Positions 9,934 through 18,627 of a stretch of 64,000 nt of DNA are shown here, piece by piece. Below the pieces are notes generated by a model that worked only from the letters and a program-made list of their open reading frames with translations, was not told where the DNA came from and made no database searches. The DNA is from Macrococcoides goetzii (lineage in GTDB: Bacteria; Bacillota; Bacilli; Staphylococcales; Staphylococcaceae). The DNA lies in contig NZ_MJBI02000002.1 of assembly GCF_002742385.2 (NCBI RefSeq), positions 1 to 64,000 on the forward strand. The letters are read 5' to 3'. Both the position numbers and the translations under genes were made by a program. Each line of letters begins with the position of its first letter. The stretch's first letter is position 1.

Positions 9934-10131
9934 ATGAAAGTTTTAAATTATACACAGAACTTTGAAGACTCATGGATTCGATGTAGAACCTTATCATTTC
10001 TTTACACGCAGTACTACGATGATGTTCTTCAAACAAAACCTAAAATCGATGGTATTGAATTAATTTGTGTAGAAAACAATCAAGTGATTGGATTGCTCGA
10101 TATCGAAATTAAAAATGCTTATTGTAGCTAG
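9934..10131 (+). pseudogene. GNAT acetyltransferase, N-terminal fragment (copy 1 of 3)
   Basis: The first 62 residues are nearly identical to the intact acetyltransferase at 26345 (WIRCRTLSFLYTQY, VIGLLDIEIKNAYCS). The frame then ends at TAG, and the following DNA encodes an unrelated restriction-enzyme tail. An AGAAAGGTG ribosome site and the promoter-proximal sequence (ATATGATATAATTGATTGAA, also present at 46.1 kb) are kept. It looks like a recombination relic. Confidence 0.8.
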
Positions 10132-10329
10132 AATAACTATCGAGTAGGATTTATTGTAGAAACTAAAGATGTTAAAAATTGAGAAAGTCTACGTGGCGAA
10201 GAAAAAAATCGTATTCGTTCAGCCCAATCATTCTTTGAAACAATGAAAGCTGAGGGAATGGATGTAGAGTTTAAAGCTCAATTTCAGAATGATGATATCA
10301 TTGAGATGATTGAACAGCTATTTGTTTAA
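10132..10329 (+). pseudogene. Type III restriction endonuclease (Res), C-terminal remnant
   Basis: The frame running straight on from the GNAT fragment reads NNYRVGFIVETKDVKN, then TGA (10180-10182), then ESLRGEEKNRIRSAQSFFE and a tail to TAA at 10327. The FIVETK core with a downstream charged helix matches the C-terminal nuclease region of type III restriction subunits (FVVETKG...). It is a short, stop-interrupted remnant, evidence that a type III restriction-modification system was once here. Confidence 0.6.
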
Positions 10330-10370
10330 TAGTTACTTTAAGAATTTGATTTGAAAAATTTTAAAAAAAT

Positions 10371-10416
10371 AGAAAGCTCTTTTTTATCTAAAAAATAAGA
10401 TGAGGGCTTTTCTTTT
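10371..10416 (+). terminator. Terminator-like hairpin
   Basis: GAAAGCTCTTTTTTATCT pairs imperfectly with AGATGAGGGCTTTTC, with T-rich sequence after it. It lies between the restriction remnant and the HEPN-type gene. Confidence 0.5.
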
Positions 10417-10452
10417 ATAGTTATTATCAGTTATATATTGAGGAGTGAAACC

Positions 10453-11412
10453 GTGAAATATAAATTGATCAGAATAGACAAGAAATTGTATACAAAAAAA
10501 AGAAATATTAAAAATGTAAACAAAGAATACATACCATCTGTTTATTTAGAAGCGATAAACAAACAAAAGAGATTTATTAATGATAGCGTTAATGTTTTAA
10601 ATAATATTCACATACCAAATTTTAATGTTAGTAGAACTGTAACAATGAATTTAGAAACATTAAAATTACCTAAAATGAACTTTGTAACGCCAAACGACAT
10701 TATCACTGAAACAGTTGCCGAAGTTAATAAGATATTGAATGATAGTATAAAAGTAAAAATAAATCTTATTAATAATATTACCGCAAGTGTTAATCTTGAT
10801 AAGATAAGAGAAACAGTTAGACAAATAACTGAAAGCTTAAAACAATTCATTGAATATTGCGAGCAGTATAAAATGAGTATGTCTTTAGAATATTTTTCTG
10901 ATTACTATGATATCTATCTTGAAAAAAATAAAATTACAGATGAAGATATTTATATAACTTTCAAAAAACATTATGTCACTATAAAAGAAAATTTAATTGA
11001 AAATGAGTTTTATCATCTTAAGAAATCATATATTAAAAGAATTTTAAGTAATTTTGAAAATAAGCGGTACACTGAAGTTGCTATGCTATCCTTGGCGGTA
11101 ATTGATTATCTAACCATATATAGAGCATGCAAAGAAAAAAGAGAATCTAAATACAAAAATATACATAACATTTTGAATAAGCATGTCCGTGATAATGAAT
11201 CGGGTATAGAGGAAATTATTACACAATATACCGTGCTGCTGATTAAAAGTTATTATAGCATTGATAACGACTTAGAAGATCCAAAATATATAAACAGAAA
11301 TAGATTAATGCATGGCATAATGGATATTGAAACTATTAATAAATTGGATTGTATAAAATTAATATATTTACTAGATGTTTTATCTTCTATGAATATTCAT
11401 TTTGTAGAATGA
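10453..11412 (+). CDS. Putative HEPN-type RNase/abortive-infection protein
   Basis: 319 residues from the GTG at 10453, chosen because AGGAG lies seven bases upstream; the frame is open from a TTG at 10438. I do not recognise the family as a whole. The N-terminal half is basic and helix-rich. Near the C-terminus the motif YINRNRLMHGIMD contains R-N-x3-H, the catalytic signature of HEPN ribonucleases, within a helical bundle (SLAVIDYLTIYRACKEK upstream). HEPN proteins with this layout are often toxins or abortive-infection effectors. The function is inferred from one motif and the neighbourhood of restriction and resistance genes. Codon use is extremely AT-rich. Confidence 0.55.
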   Translation: MKYKLIRIDKKLYTKKRNIKNVNKEYIPSVYLEAINKQKRFINDSVNVLNNIHIPNFNVSRTVTMNLETLKLPKMNFVTPNDIITETVAEVNKILNDSIKVKINLINNITASVNLDKIRETVRQITESLKQFIEYCEQYKMSMSLEYFSDYYDIYLEKNKITDEDIYITFKKHYVTIKENLIENEFYHLKKSYIKRILSNFENKRYTEVAMLSLAVIDYLTIYRACKEKRESKYKNIHNILNKHVRDNESGIEEIITQYTVLLIKSYYSIDNDLEDPKYINRNRLMHGIMDIETINKLDCIKLIYLLDVLSSMNIHFVE

Positions 11413-11775
11413 TAAATATTCAAATTTATAATCGGTGATATTAGAATAAATAAACTGCCTTTCATTATATAGACGGTTAAAAAATTTTAATTAAATCATC
11501 TAAAAATGGGATTGTAAATAGCGCTATATAACGTCTTTCTGTTAAAACAGAAATAACGCCAATTACTTTAAATACAAGGATTACAATCATGTACTAGATT
11601 CGTTGTTTTAAGAACTCTAAGTCAACCAGTATTAAATGATTAACGATACCTAATGATAATAGTTGTTATTGTCACCATGTGTCGTTTGGTTGTCAGCTTA
11701 TTGTCGCTTTACTGACGTGTAATAATTTGGGATATTTAGTATACTTTTCCTAATCAATCGGAAAGGAATGAGGTT
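11413..11775. other. Gene-free AT-rich spacer with small hairpins
   Basis: I see no credible gene. It holds a perfect 8-bp hairpin, TTTCTGTT-AA-AACAGAAA (11536-11553), nested between GATTGTAA (11512-11519) and its inverse TTACAATC (about 11583-11590). The outer repeats recall the GGGATTGTAAAATAAACTG inverted repeat 800 bases further on, so this may be another mobile-element scar. Confidence 0.4.
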
Positions 11776-12247
11776 ATGAAAGAAAATAATAATTTTGCCC
11801 AATTAAGAAAAGCTAAGGGATGTACACAAGAATGTTTAGCGAAAGAAGCAAACTAAGTGTGCCAACGATTCAAAGGATTGAAAAAGGTGAGGAAAGTAGT
11901 TTAGAAAGTATGGGACTTGTTGCTAACGTATTAGGAGTTCCTATAAGCGATTTATTTAGTCAAAATAATGTAGATGATAAAAATAATACGATAATTATTC
12001 AGAGGAGCAAATTGAACAAATAAATGAACGTCGTGCAAAGAACAAGTTATTTCTGTTAGTAATTATTATATACAACTTTTTTATGTTATATATTGGAGCA
12101 CAGCTAGAGAATATTAAGGATGAAAAATATGTTTTGATATTTAGTTTACTATGAGTTGTATTATTTATATATGTCTGGATATTATTGATGTATATAAGAG
12201 AATCATATTGGAAAAAGAAATTAGACAAATTAATATCCTTTAACTAA
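11776..12247 (+). pseudogene. XRE-family regulator with membrane tail, frameshifted
   Basis: An ATG at 11776 behind AAGGAATGAGG starts MKENNNFAQLRKAKGCTQE, a Cro/CI-type helix-turn-helix. A one-base shift at about 11853 hides the continuation LSVPTIQRIEKGEESS in another frame. The frame changes again near 12000 into a hydrophobic stretch (NKLFLLVIIIYNFFMLYIGA) and is then cut by a TGA in SLL-stop-VVLFIYVW. The original protein was probably a 150-160-residue XRE regulator with two membrane helices. Several lesions make it a dead gene. Confidence 0.7.
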
Positions 12248-12359
12248 AAATATAGATAATATAGTGGCGTATAATTATTTCCTTGGAAATATAAATATAT
12301 AGAAGTTCTAAACTATTTTTAGGAGTAATTATATTTAGTGAATTGTAAGGGTTGATTAA

Positions 12360-12426
12360 GGGATTGTAAAATAAACTGCGAAGCAGAGTCGTACGCACTC
12401 TACTTACACAGTTTATTTTACAATCC
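12360..12426. repeat. 67-bp near-palindrome with perfect 19-bp terminal inverted repeats
   Basis: GGGATTGTAAAATAAACTG (12360-12378) is the exact reverse complement of 12408-12426. The 29 bases between continue the symmetry imperfectly (AGAGT-CGTACGC-ACTCT). The long ends starting with GGG resemble two insertion-sequence termini (IS256-like in style) brought together. A terminator for mecI on the minus strand is another possibility. No transposase is present. Confidence 0.6.
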
Positions 12427-12488
12427 CGCCAATTATATAAAATTTCATTAGTGAATTGATATAATTGGCTTTTAAATTTTTGTAATAA

Positions 12489-12878
12489 TTATTTTTCTAT
12501 TTTATCAAGTAATTTTTTCAAATCCTTTATTTCTTCTTCGGTCAATTCTTCAGGTGTACCAAAGTTCATTACAAGATTACTAAGGGTGCCATCGTAAAGT
12601 TTATTTAAGAAGGATTTTGTAGAATGTTTTTTATAAATATCTTCATCTATAATCGGTGCATACATGTAGACATTTTGTTTTCTTTTTTTTGATAGAAAAT
12701 CTTTATCAACAAGTCTTCCGATTAAAGTTCGAATTGTTTTGGGGCTCCATTCATTATCATTAAGTACCAGATCAATAATTTGTTTAGCACTCAATGCCTC
12801 ATTACTTTTCCAAATAACTTGCATTATTATAAATTCACTAGAAGGTAATTCTTTTATTTTATTCATAGATTTATACAT
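12489..12878 (-). CDS. mecI: Methicillin-resistance repressor MecI (BlaI family)
   Basis: 129-residue winged-helix repressor of the BlaI/MecI/CopY family. The N-terminal DNA-binding domain contains LPSSEFIIMQVIWK and the recognition-helix region WSPKTIRTLIGRLVDKDFL. The C-terminal part (about 75-125) is the dimerisation domain that is cleaved when MecR1 is activated. It lies four bases downstream of mecR1 on the same strand. It should bind the palindrome between mecR1 and the PBP2a gene and repress both. No blaZ-like gene follows, unlike Macrococcus mecB operons as usually described. Confidence 0.9.
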   Translation of the reverse strand: MYKSMNKIKELPSSEFIIMQVIWKSNEALSAKQIIDLVLNDNEWSPKTIRTLIGRLVDKDFLSKKRKQNVYMYAPIIDEDIYKKHSTKSFLNKLYDGTLSNLVMNFGTPEELTEEEIKDLKKLLDKIEK

Positions 12879-12882
12879 CCTT

Positions 12883-14586
12883 TTAATAAAAGTGATTTGT
12901 TTTGATAATTTTTTCAGAAATCTTTTTAGCTATTTCTCCATTTGCCTCATCATTTTTTTTGATTAATGTTGCAAATACATATGGTTCCTGATCTTGTTCA
13001 AAACCACCTACATACCAGCCTTTTATCTCATGTTTATTAATAATAGCAGTACCAGTTTTTCCCCACATCTTATAGTTATTTTTAGAAGTATATAGAGAAT
13101 TTTTTACTAAATCAGTATATTTTGTTTTAAATAATGAATCGTTGATATAGAATCGCTTCAATATCATAGTTTGTTCTAATGGAGAAATTTTCAAGTTAGA
13201 TTCTAACCAGTACGGTCTATTTAAAGAAGATTCAATATTGCTATTCCCATAATTTAATTCAGATAAATAATGTGATAAATCTTTCTTATCAGTATAATTA
13301 TCTAATGTTTCGAAGTACCAATTTACCGAATATCTTAATGCTGTATCGAGGTTTTGATTTCTATTCCATACCTTAAAAGGTGTTTTCTTTCCGTTCCAAA
13401 GTAATTTATTTTGATTTATGGATATTGTTTTATTGTTAAGGTGAAAAATACTGCTAATCAGTTTATAAGTTGAATCAGGAGATGTTCTTTCTAACGCTAT
13501 ATTTTGGTTATAGATAAAAAATTTATCTCGTTTAATGTTGTATACAACAATACTTCCTTCATATCCGGAAAAATATTTTTGTAGGTTAACATTCTTATAA
13601 TTTAATGATTTTAGATTGACATCAGAGTAACTAGAATTTGATATATTCTCATATGCCATCAATGGCTTAATTGTAATGAGTATTAGCAATGTAGAACTTA
13701 GAAAAAGAATTCGTACTTTATTAGAAACGGATATATAATCATTTCTACTTATAAAAGCTATTCGTTTTTTTAAAAATTTAGTGGGTGAACCAAAGTTCAA
13801 TATAAAGTGTTCTTTTTTACTGTTTATAAGACTGATTTTCAATAATGTCATGCCATAGATTTTTCTTTCAGCTTTTGATGAACTTTTAATCACTTCCATG
13901 TCACAAGCTGTTTCTAAATCATTTACTACATTTTTCGATATGAAATGAGCAAAAGGATTAAACCAAAAAACAATTTTATTGATAATAAAAAGATAATTTT
14001 TAAAAATATCTTTTCTTCGTATATGAGTAATTTCATGTTTAATAATTGCATCAATTTCCCTGCTGTCTAATTTCTTATGTAATTTTGCAGGTATAAATAT
14101 TGCGTGCTTACCAATCCAGCATGTAAAAGGTGAGGTTGTTTCTTGAGAAATGTATATATTGTAATCATATTTGCAAGAATAATTTAATGATAGCTTAGAA
14201 TTGTTAACTATTTTTATAAGCTTTAATATCACCATTAAATAGTAAAGAAAGTATATAAAAATACCAATAAACCAAAAGGAATTAACTAACTCTTGAAAAT
14301 TATAATTTATGTTGGATATTGAAACCGCTAAATCTTTCGTATCTATTTTCTTGATAGGAACTGGAAGTGGATTTAAATTTTTACCGATTGGTTCAATAAG
14401 TAATTCTGCATTTTTAAAGGGCGAAAAATTAAATTGTATTAAAGGTATAAATGTACTTAACAGTACAATAACCCAAGGAAATATTTTATAATCTACTCTT
14501 TTATATTTATACAGTAATAATTTATACATTTTAGCGAGAGTATAAGATAGTCCACTTATTATTATACTAACAATTATAAAGTTCAT
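12883..14586 (-). CDS. mecR1: Beta-lactam sensor-transducer MecR1
   Basis: 567-residue BlaR1/MecR1-type protein. Four membrane segments lie in the first half. Between them is a zinc metalloprotease domain with HEITHIRRKD (HExxH, about residue 188) and the downstream Glu in NDLETACD. The C-terminal extracellular penicillin-sensing domain has the acylation Ser in SPDSTYKL (S-T-Y-K) and a KTGTA box near the end. Beta-lactam acylation triggers proteolysis that inactivates MecI. It is divergent from the PBP2a gene, and the two share a 99-base operator/promoter region. It appears intact. Confidence 0.93.
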   Translation of the reverse strand: MNFIIVSIIISGLSYTLAKMYKLLLYKYKRVDYKIFPWVIVLLSTFIPLIQFNFSPFKNAELLIEPIGKNLNPLPVPIKKIDTKDLAVSISNINYNFQELVNSFWFIGIFIYFLYYLMVILKLIKIVNNSKLSLNYSCKYDYNIYISQETTSPFTCWIGKHAIFIPAKLHKKLDSREIDAIIKHEITHIRRKDIFKNYLFIINKIVFWFNPFAHFISKNVVNDLETACDMEVIKSSSKAERKIYGMTLLKISLINSKKEHFILNFGSPTKFLKKRIAFISRNDYISVSNKVRILFLSSTLLILITIKPLMAYENISNSSYSDVNLKSLNYKNVNLQKYFSGYEGSIVVYNIKRDKFFIYNQNIALERTSPDSTYKLISSIFHLNNKTISINQNKLLWNGKKTPFKVWNRNQNLDTALRYSVNWYFETLDNYTDKKDLSHYLSELNYGNSNIESSLNRPYWLESNLKISPLEQTMILKRFYINDSLFKTKYTDLVKNSLYTSKNNYKMWGKTGTAIINKHEIKGWYVGGFEQDQEPYVFATLIKKNDEANGEIAKKISEKIIKTNHFY

Positions 14587-14616
14587 TAAACACCTCCAAT
14601 ATAATTATAACATATT

Positions 14617-14672
14617 TTGACTGATGATTACATTTGTGATATATTACATTTGTAATATATCACAAATGTAAT
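14617..14672. promoter_or_regulatory. mec promoter/operator palindrome
   Basis: For the PBP2a gene a promoter TTGACT (14617-14622), 17 bases, TATATT (14640-14645) is visible. Bases 14628-14671 form a 44-base near-perfect palindrome containing a central TACATTTGTA (a TACA-N2-TGTA MecI/BlaI box). The flanking arms TTACATTTGTGATATAT and its inverse carry further half sites. MecI binding here would cover the -10 region and block both divergent genes. Confidence 0.85.
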
Positions 14673-14685
14673 CAAGGAGGTTGTT

Positions 14686-16713
14686 ATGAAAAATAAAGCT
14701 TTAGCAATTTTAATTACATGTATTTTCCTTTTAATAGCATATAATTTTGTGAAAAAAGATGAAGTTGATAAAATATTTGATGCTATTGAATTAAGGGATT
14801 CGGATTATCTGAATGAGCACGCGACATTCTTATCTAAAAGTCTTTACGACAAAGATCAGAGATATAAAAGAATGGATAAGATTGATGCTTCTCTTGGTAT
14901 TAAAGAAGTGAAAGTTAGTAATGTACGACTCGTGCAAAAGAAAAAAAATCAACGTCAATATAGTGCGAAATTAAATTTTAGAACTAAATTTGGTAATTTT
15001 TCTAGAGAAGGAAACTATTCTTTTGAAAAGGATGAAATAACAAAAAAATGGCTTTTGGATTGGTCACCTGAGGTTATAATACCGGGATTGACTGATAGAA
15101 ATCAAATCAGTATAGAAACCTTGGAATCTTTCAGAGGAAAAATACTAGACAGAAACGGGATTGATTTAGCGAAAGACGGAATTCATTACGAAGTTGGAAT
15201 AGATATTAAAAATTTAAATAAAAAAAATAAGAAAAATATTTCAAAATTGTTATCAATAAGTGAATCGACACTAAATAAAAAATTAAAACAAACATGGGTA
15301 AAAGAAGGTGTTTTTGTACCTTTAAAATCGTACATAGAATTGGATGATGAACTTAAATTGGGTATCCAAAAATATCATTTGACGGTTAATCAAACAAAAG
15401 GTAGGGTTTATCCATTAAGAGAAGCAACAGTACATCTTTTAGGGTATGTTGGAGAAATTAATGCTGAAGAATTAAAGAATAAAAAGTTTAAGGATTATGA
15501 TGAACACTCAATCGTAGGAAAAAGTGGTATCGAACTACAATATGATAAACAATTGCAAAATGAAGATGGTTACAAAGTTATCATAACTAGTGATGATGCA
15601 TTAAATAATGATGAAGATGTATTGTTAGAAAAGAAACCAAAAAATGGACAGGACATTATATTAACAATTGATAGCAAAGTACAAAGAAGTATATATGGTC
15701 ATTTAAAAGAAGATAATGGTTCAGGAGTAGCCATGAATCCTAAAACTGGTGAATTATTAGCTTTAGTTAGTTATCCTGCATATGACCCCTATGAGTTTAT
15801 GTTCGGCATTTCCGACGAAAACTACAAAAAGATAGTTAATGATAAGAAAGAGCCCCTGTTAAATAAATTTCAGACAACCTCTTCCCCAGGATCTACTCAG
15901 AAATTAATAACATCTATCATAGGATTGAATAATGGGACTATAGACGCATCAACTAGCTACAACATAGTAACTAAGGGATGGCAGAGAAATTCTTCATGGG
16001 GAGGATATGAAGTTACAAGGTTTGAGGAAGTTAATGGAGATATTGATTTAGGAAAAGCGATAGCACATTCTGATAATATATTTTTTGCAAGAGCTACCCT
16101 CGATATGGGTTCCGAAAAATTTATTAAGGGCATGAAAGCTTTAGATATTGGGAAAAATATTCCTTCTGATTATTATTTTCAAAAAGGACAAATTGCAAAT
16201 CCAGAAAGTTTAAAAAATAATTTTAAAAATGAAATATTACTAGCTGATTCAGGATATGGCCAGGGAGAAATACTTATAAGTCCAGTACAAATATTATCTA
16301 TTTATAGTGCTTTAATTAATGAAGGTAAAATGATGAAACCTAAATTATTTGAAACAACAAAAGAAGACATTTGGAAAAATCATATTATTTCAAAAGATGA
16401 CCTAGATATATTAACAAGAAGCATGAGAAAAGTAGTTACTGGGACACATAGATTGGATACAGAAAGAAATTATGCACAGTTTGCTGGAAAAACTGGCACT
16501 GCAGAATTGAAAACTTCTAGAGAAGAGGGGTTAGGAGCTCAAATCGGTTGGTTTGTTGGATATGATCAAAATAATCCCAATATGATGTTAGGTATAAGTG
16601 TGAAGAATGTAGAGAATAAAGGTATGTCGAGTTATAATGCACAGAAATTTGCAGCCGTAATGGATGATTTATATATGGAGGGACAAATAAAGTATGATCC
16701 GAATGTTAAATAA
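14686..16713 (+). CDS. PBP2a-type beta-lactam-resistant transpeptidase, Macrococcus MecB/MecD type
   Basis: 675-residue class B low-affinity penicillin-binding protein that crosslinks peptidoglycan when native PBPs are inhibited. An N-terminal membrane anchor (LAILITCIFLLIAYNFV) is followed by an NTF2-like MecA N-domain, a dimerisation domain (ESFRGKILDRNG) and the transpeptidase domain. The catalytic Ser is in SSPGSTQKL (S-T-Q-K), then SDN (HSDNIFF) and KTGTAE. Comparing from memory, it is clearly homologous to MecA but different throughout, as expected for mecB or mecD. Absence of blaZ after mecI leans to mecD; location at rlmH leans to mecB. I cannot separate them without alignment. An AAGGAGG ribosome site precedes the ATG. 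Confidence 0.92.
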   Translation: MKNKALAILITCIFLLIAYNFVKKDEVDKIFDAIELRDSDYLNEHATFLSKSLYDKDQRYKRMDKIDASLGIKEVKVSNVRLVQKKKNQRQYSAKLNFRTKFGNFSREGNYSFEKDEITKKWLLDWSPEVIIPGLTDRNQISIETLESFRGKILDRNGIDLAKDGIHYEVGIDIKNLNKKNKKNISKLLSISESTLNKKLKQTWVKEGVFVPLKSYIELDDELKLGIQKYHLTVNQTKGRVYPLREATVHLLGYVGEINAEELKNKKFKDYDEHSIVGKSGIELQYDKQLQNEDGYKVIITSDDALNNDEDVLLEKKPKNGQDIILTIDSKVQRSIYGHLKEDNGSGVAMNPKTGELLALVSYPAYDPYEFMFGISDENYKKIVNDKKEPLLNKFQTTSSPGSTQKLITSIIGLNNGTIDASTSYNIVTKGWQRNSSWGGYEVTRFEEVNGDIDLGKAIAHSDNIFFARATLDMGSEKFIKGMKALDIGKNIPSDYYFQKGQIANPESLKNNFKNEILLADSGYGQGEILISPVQILSIYSALINEGKMMKPKLFETTKEDIWKNHIISKDDLDILTRSMRKVVTGTHRLDTERNYAQFAGKTGTAELKTSREEGLGAQIGWFVGYDQNNPNMMLGISVKNVENKGMSSYNAQKFAAVMDDLYMEGQIKYDPNVK

Positions 16714-17158
16714 AAAATCAAAGGGATTATGGATAAATATAGCTTGTGTAGTAGGAATAATTATAATATTTCTACTAAAGAAAAATTTAGATTGGTCGTA
16801 TTTATATCATAGACATGGAAATATACTTTATATCATCTTATCACTATTTGAAAATTTGATTTATAGTATCCCTTTAATAACAGGGATATACAAAGTTTAT
16901 AAAAAAAATATTCATCCTTTACGCCTAACTTTCATGTATCTTTTTATGTCTATTGGTTTTGTTGTACTCTCTAGATTTATAGCATTAATAACTTTATTAA
17001 TACAAGATCCAAATTATAGCTTGATTTGGTATTTTCTTATAGTAAGTATCCTCAACTACACTACCATATTATATTTATTAGTATATTTAGTTTATTTAAT
17101 CATATGTTGTGTTTTAATGATGAGTAATAAAATATTAATGAGAAAAAATCAAATCTAA
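16694..17158 (+). CDS. Multi-pass membrane protein downstream of PBP2a
   Basis: 154 residues with about four hydrophobic segments (IACVVGIIIIFLL, ILYIILSLFENLIYSIPLI, LFMSIGFVVLSRFIALITLL, YLLVYLVYLIICCVLMM). The start overlaps the last 20 bases of the PBP2a gene, with alternative ATGs at 16694 and 16703, so it is probably translated from the same mRNA and under mec control. I do not recognise a family. It is not one of the genes usually next to mecA (ugpQ, maoC). Confidence 0.6.
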   Translation: MIRMLNKKSKGLWINIACVVGIIIIFLLKKNLDWSYLYHRHGNILYIILSLFENLIYSIPLITGIYKVYKKNIHPLRLTFMYLFMSIGFVVLSRFIALITLLIQDPNYSLIWYFLIVSILNYTTILYLLVYLVYLIICCVLMMSNKILMRKNQI

Positions 17159-17163
17159 TTAAA

Positions 17164-17454
17164 TGTCTGATTTTTTTAAAAGATAATCAACCAGAAGAAG
17201 AAATAAGCTACACGCACGGTGATTTATGTACGCCAAATATTTTGATTAAAGATGGTAATATTTCAGGTTATATTGATTTGGGACGAGGTGGTCTTGGTGA
17301 TCCTTATCGAGATATAGCACTTTGCTATAGGAACTATTTTTATGATAATCAGAGTAGTGAAGAAGTTATCAAGAGTAAACTCGAATTGCTCTTAGGATTT
17401 CAATTAGATATGCAAAAGGTTAAATATTATATTTTAGTGGATGAGCTCTTTTAA
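17164..17454 (+). pseudogene. Aminoglycoside 3'-phosphotransferase, C-terminal remnant
   Basis: The frame encodes EISYTHGDLCTPNILIKDG, then SGYIDLGRGGLGDPYRDIAL and ends YYILVDELF. The HGDLCTPN catalytic loop, the DLGRGG metal-binding motif and the DELF terminus correspond to APH(3')-type kinases such as APH(3')-IIIa. The N-terminal ATP-binding lobe is missing; homology starts only a few codons before the catalytic loop, so no active enzyme is expected. Confidence 0.8.
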
Positions 17455-17511
17455 TGGAGATATAGTTATTAGCAATTAATTTTATTGTTGAAGTTGGTAG
17501 CAGTAACGAAT

Positions 17512-17547
17512 AAAAGTAGCACTGAATCAAATCAGTCGCTACTTTTT
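17512..17547. terminator. Terminator
   Basis: AAAAGTAGC(A)CTGA pairs with TCAG(TC)GCTACTTTT across AATCAAA, followed by a T run. It closes the region downstream of the aminoglycoside kinase remnant. Confidence 0.65.
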
Positions 17548-17575
17548 TATTTTTAGTGAGAAACTAAATAATTTT

Positions 17576-17842
17576 TTATTTGTTTATAATTCTATTGTCA
17601 TTTAACCATTTTTTAAAATAATTATAGGCTTCATCATATTCTAAGTTTTCTTTATTAACTTCTAAAATTTTATAACCAAGGTTTTTAATATGTTCATACT
17701 TTTTAAGTTGATCATAGTCTATGTCTTGTTCGTCATCTAAATAAAAAATAGATACATTATTTTTTTGATAAATTGTTGCTTCAATATCATAGCCATTATC
17801 ATAAAATCCAACATGTAAATGATCTAAATTATCTAAACACAT
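17576..17842 (-). CDS. Hypothetical small acidic protein (88 aa)
   Basis: No family recognised. It starts MCLDNLDHLHVGFYDNGYD behind GGAGTGA. It is acidic and soluble, with an alpha/beta look and an aspartate-rich patch (YLDDEQDIDYDQLKKYEH). The first third (LHVGFYDNGYDIEATIYQ) reads like a small beta-sheet domain. It is possibly the first gene downstream of the small membrane protein group at 17.9-18.5 kb (all minus strand), but 53 bases separate them. Confidence 0.5.
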   Translation of the reverse strand: MCLDNLDHLHVGFYDNGYDIEATIYQKNNVSIFYLDDEQDIDYDQLKKYEHIKNLGYKILEVNKENLEYDEAYNYFKKWLNDNRIINK

Positions 17843-17895
17843 ATCAATTCACTCCATACCATATGATATTTTTGGATTTTAGTGCAAAGATGGAC

Positions 17896-18195
17896 TTATA
17901 AATCTTGACTTCTCATTTTACTTAACTCAGAAGTTCTTTTTTTGCTGTAGTCTTTCTGTGCACTTTCATATTCTAAATATAATAATGCATACGCAATTAA
18001 TAATAATACTCCTAAAGCCCATAAAGGCCAAACTTCATTGATATATAGATAAGCCGCATATAATGTGCATAAAATAGGTACGACTAGACCTAGAAATTTA
18101 TACTTTGTTCTGGATAAAAAAAATTGTGAAGCTAATATAGCTGCAAATATTAAAGCATTTATAATATGTTGTGTCATTTTATTGCTCCTTTTCAC
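17896..18195 (-). CDS. Small membrane protein (99 aa)
   Basis: Three hydrophobic helices (IINALIFAAILASQFFL, FLGLVVPILCTLYAAYLYI, LWALGVLLLIAYALLYLEY) and a basic C-terminal tail ending SELSKMRSQDL. It overlaps the DUF2089 regulator by 17 bases and is translated after it. It is a paralogue of the 93-residue protein at 18628 on the other strand (shared KxLGLVxPxxxxLY and an ending KM-S-D). The function is unknown; such pairs of DUF2089 regulator and membrane protein are common in Firmicutes. Confidence 0.65.
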   Translation of the reverse strand: MKRSNKMTQHIINALIFAAILASQFFLSRTKYKFLGLVVPILCTLYAAYLYINEVWPLWALGVLLLIAYALLYLEYESAQKDYSKKRTSELSKMRSQDL

Positions 18196-18475
18196 TGTTA
18201 TATAGATTAATGATTTTCTTAGCCTCTTCTAAACTTATTTTTTCATCAATAGCCAAAGATTTCACATAGTTTACGAGTCCTGAGTTTTCTTCTTGTGAAG
18301 CTAATTCTATTTTTTGGATCAAAGCATTAAGTCTAATCCTTACAGTTGGATATGAAACATCATACATTTTGGCGATGCTTTTTAATGAACCTGATTCTAA
18401 AACAAAGTTCTTCATAAATTCAATATCTTCTTTATCTAATTTTAATAACCAGTCTGGTAATTCATTTCTTTCCAT
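18179..18475 (-). CDS. DUF2089-family helix-turn-helix regulator
   Basis: 98 residues. The stretch LPDWLLKLDKEDIEFMKNF followed by GSLKSIAKMYDVSYPTVRIR is the DUF2089 signature, a helix-turn-helix resembling a sigma-factor region. Family members usually also carry an N-terminal zinc ribbon, which is missing here. GGGGGAGC is the ribosome site. It is translationally coupled to the small membrane protein at 17896. It probably regulates the divergent operon at 18628-19537 and its own. Confidence 0.75.
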   Translation of the reverse strand: MERNELPDWLLKLDKEDIEFMKNFVLESGSLKSIAKMYDVSYPTVRIRLNALIQKIELASQEENSGLVNYVKSLAIDEKISLEEAKKIINLYNSEKEQ

Positions 18476-18627
18476 CTTGCTCCCCCAATCTTTAAATTCA
18501 TTCTAAAGCTTATATTAATAAAAATCAATAATTAAACAACAATATTTTTAATAAAATTAAAAAATACTTTAACTTTATTAAAAATTGTTGTAAGCTAATG
18601 TCATAATACAAATTATGGAGGTAACAT

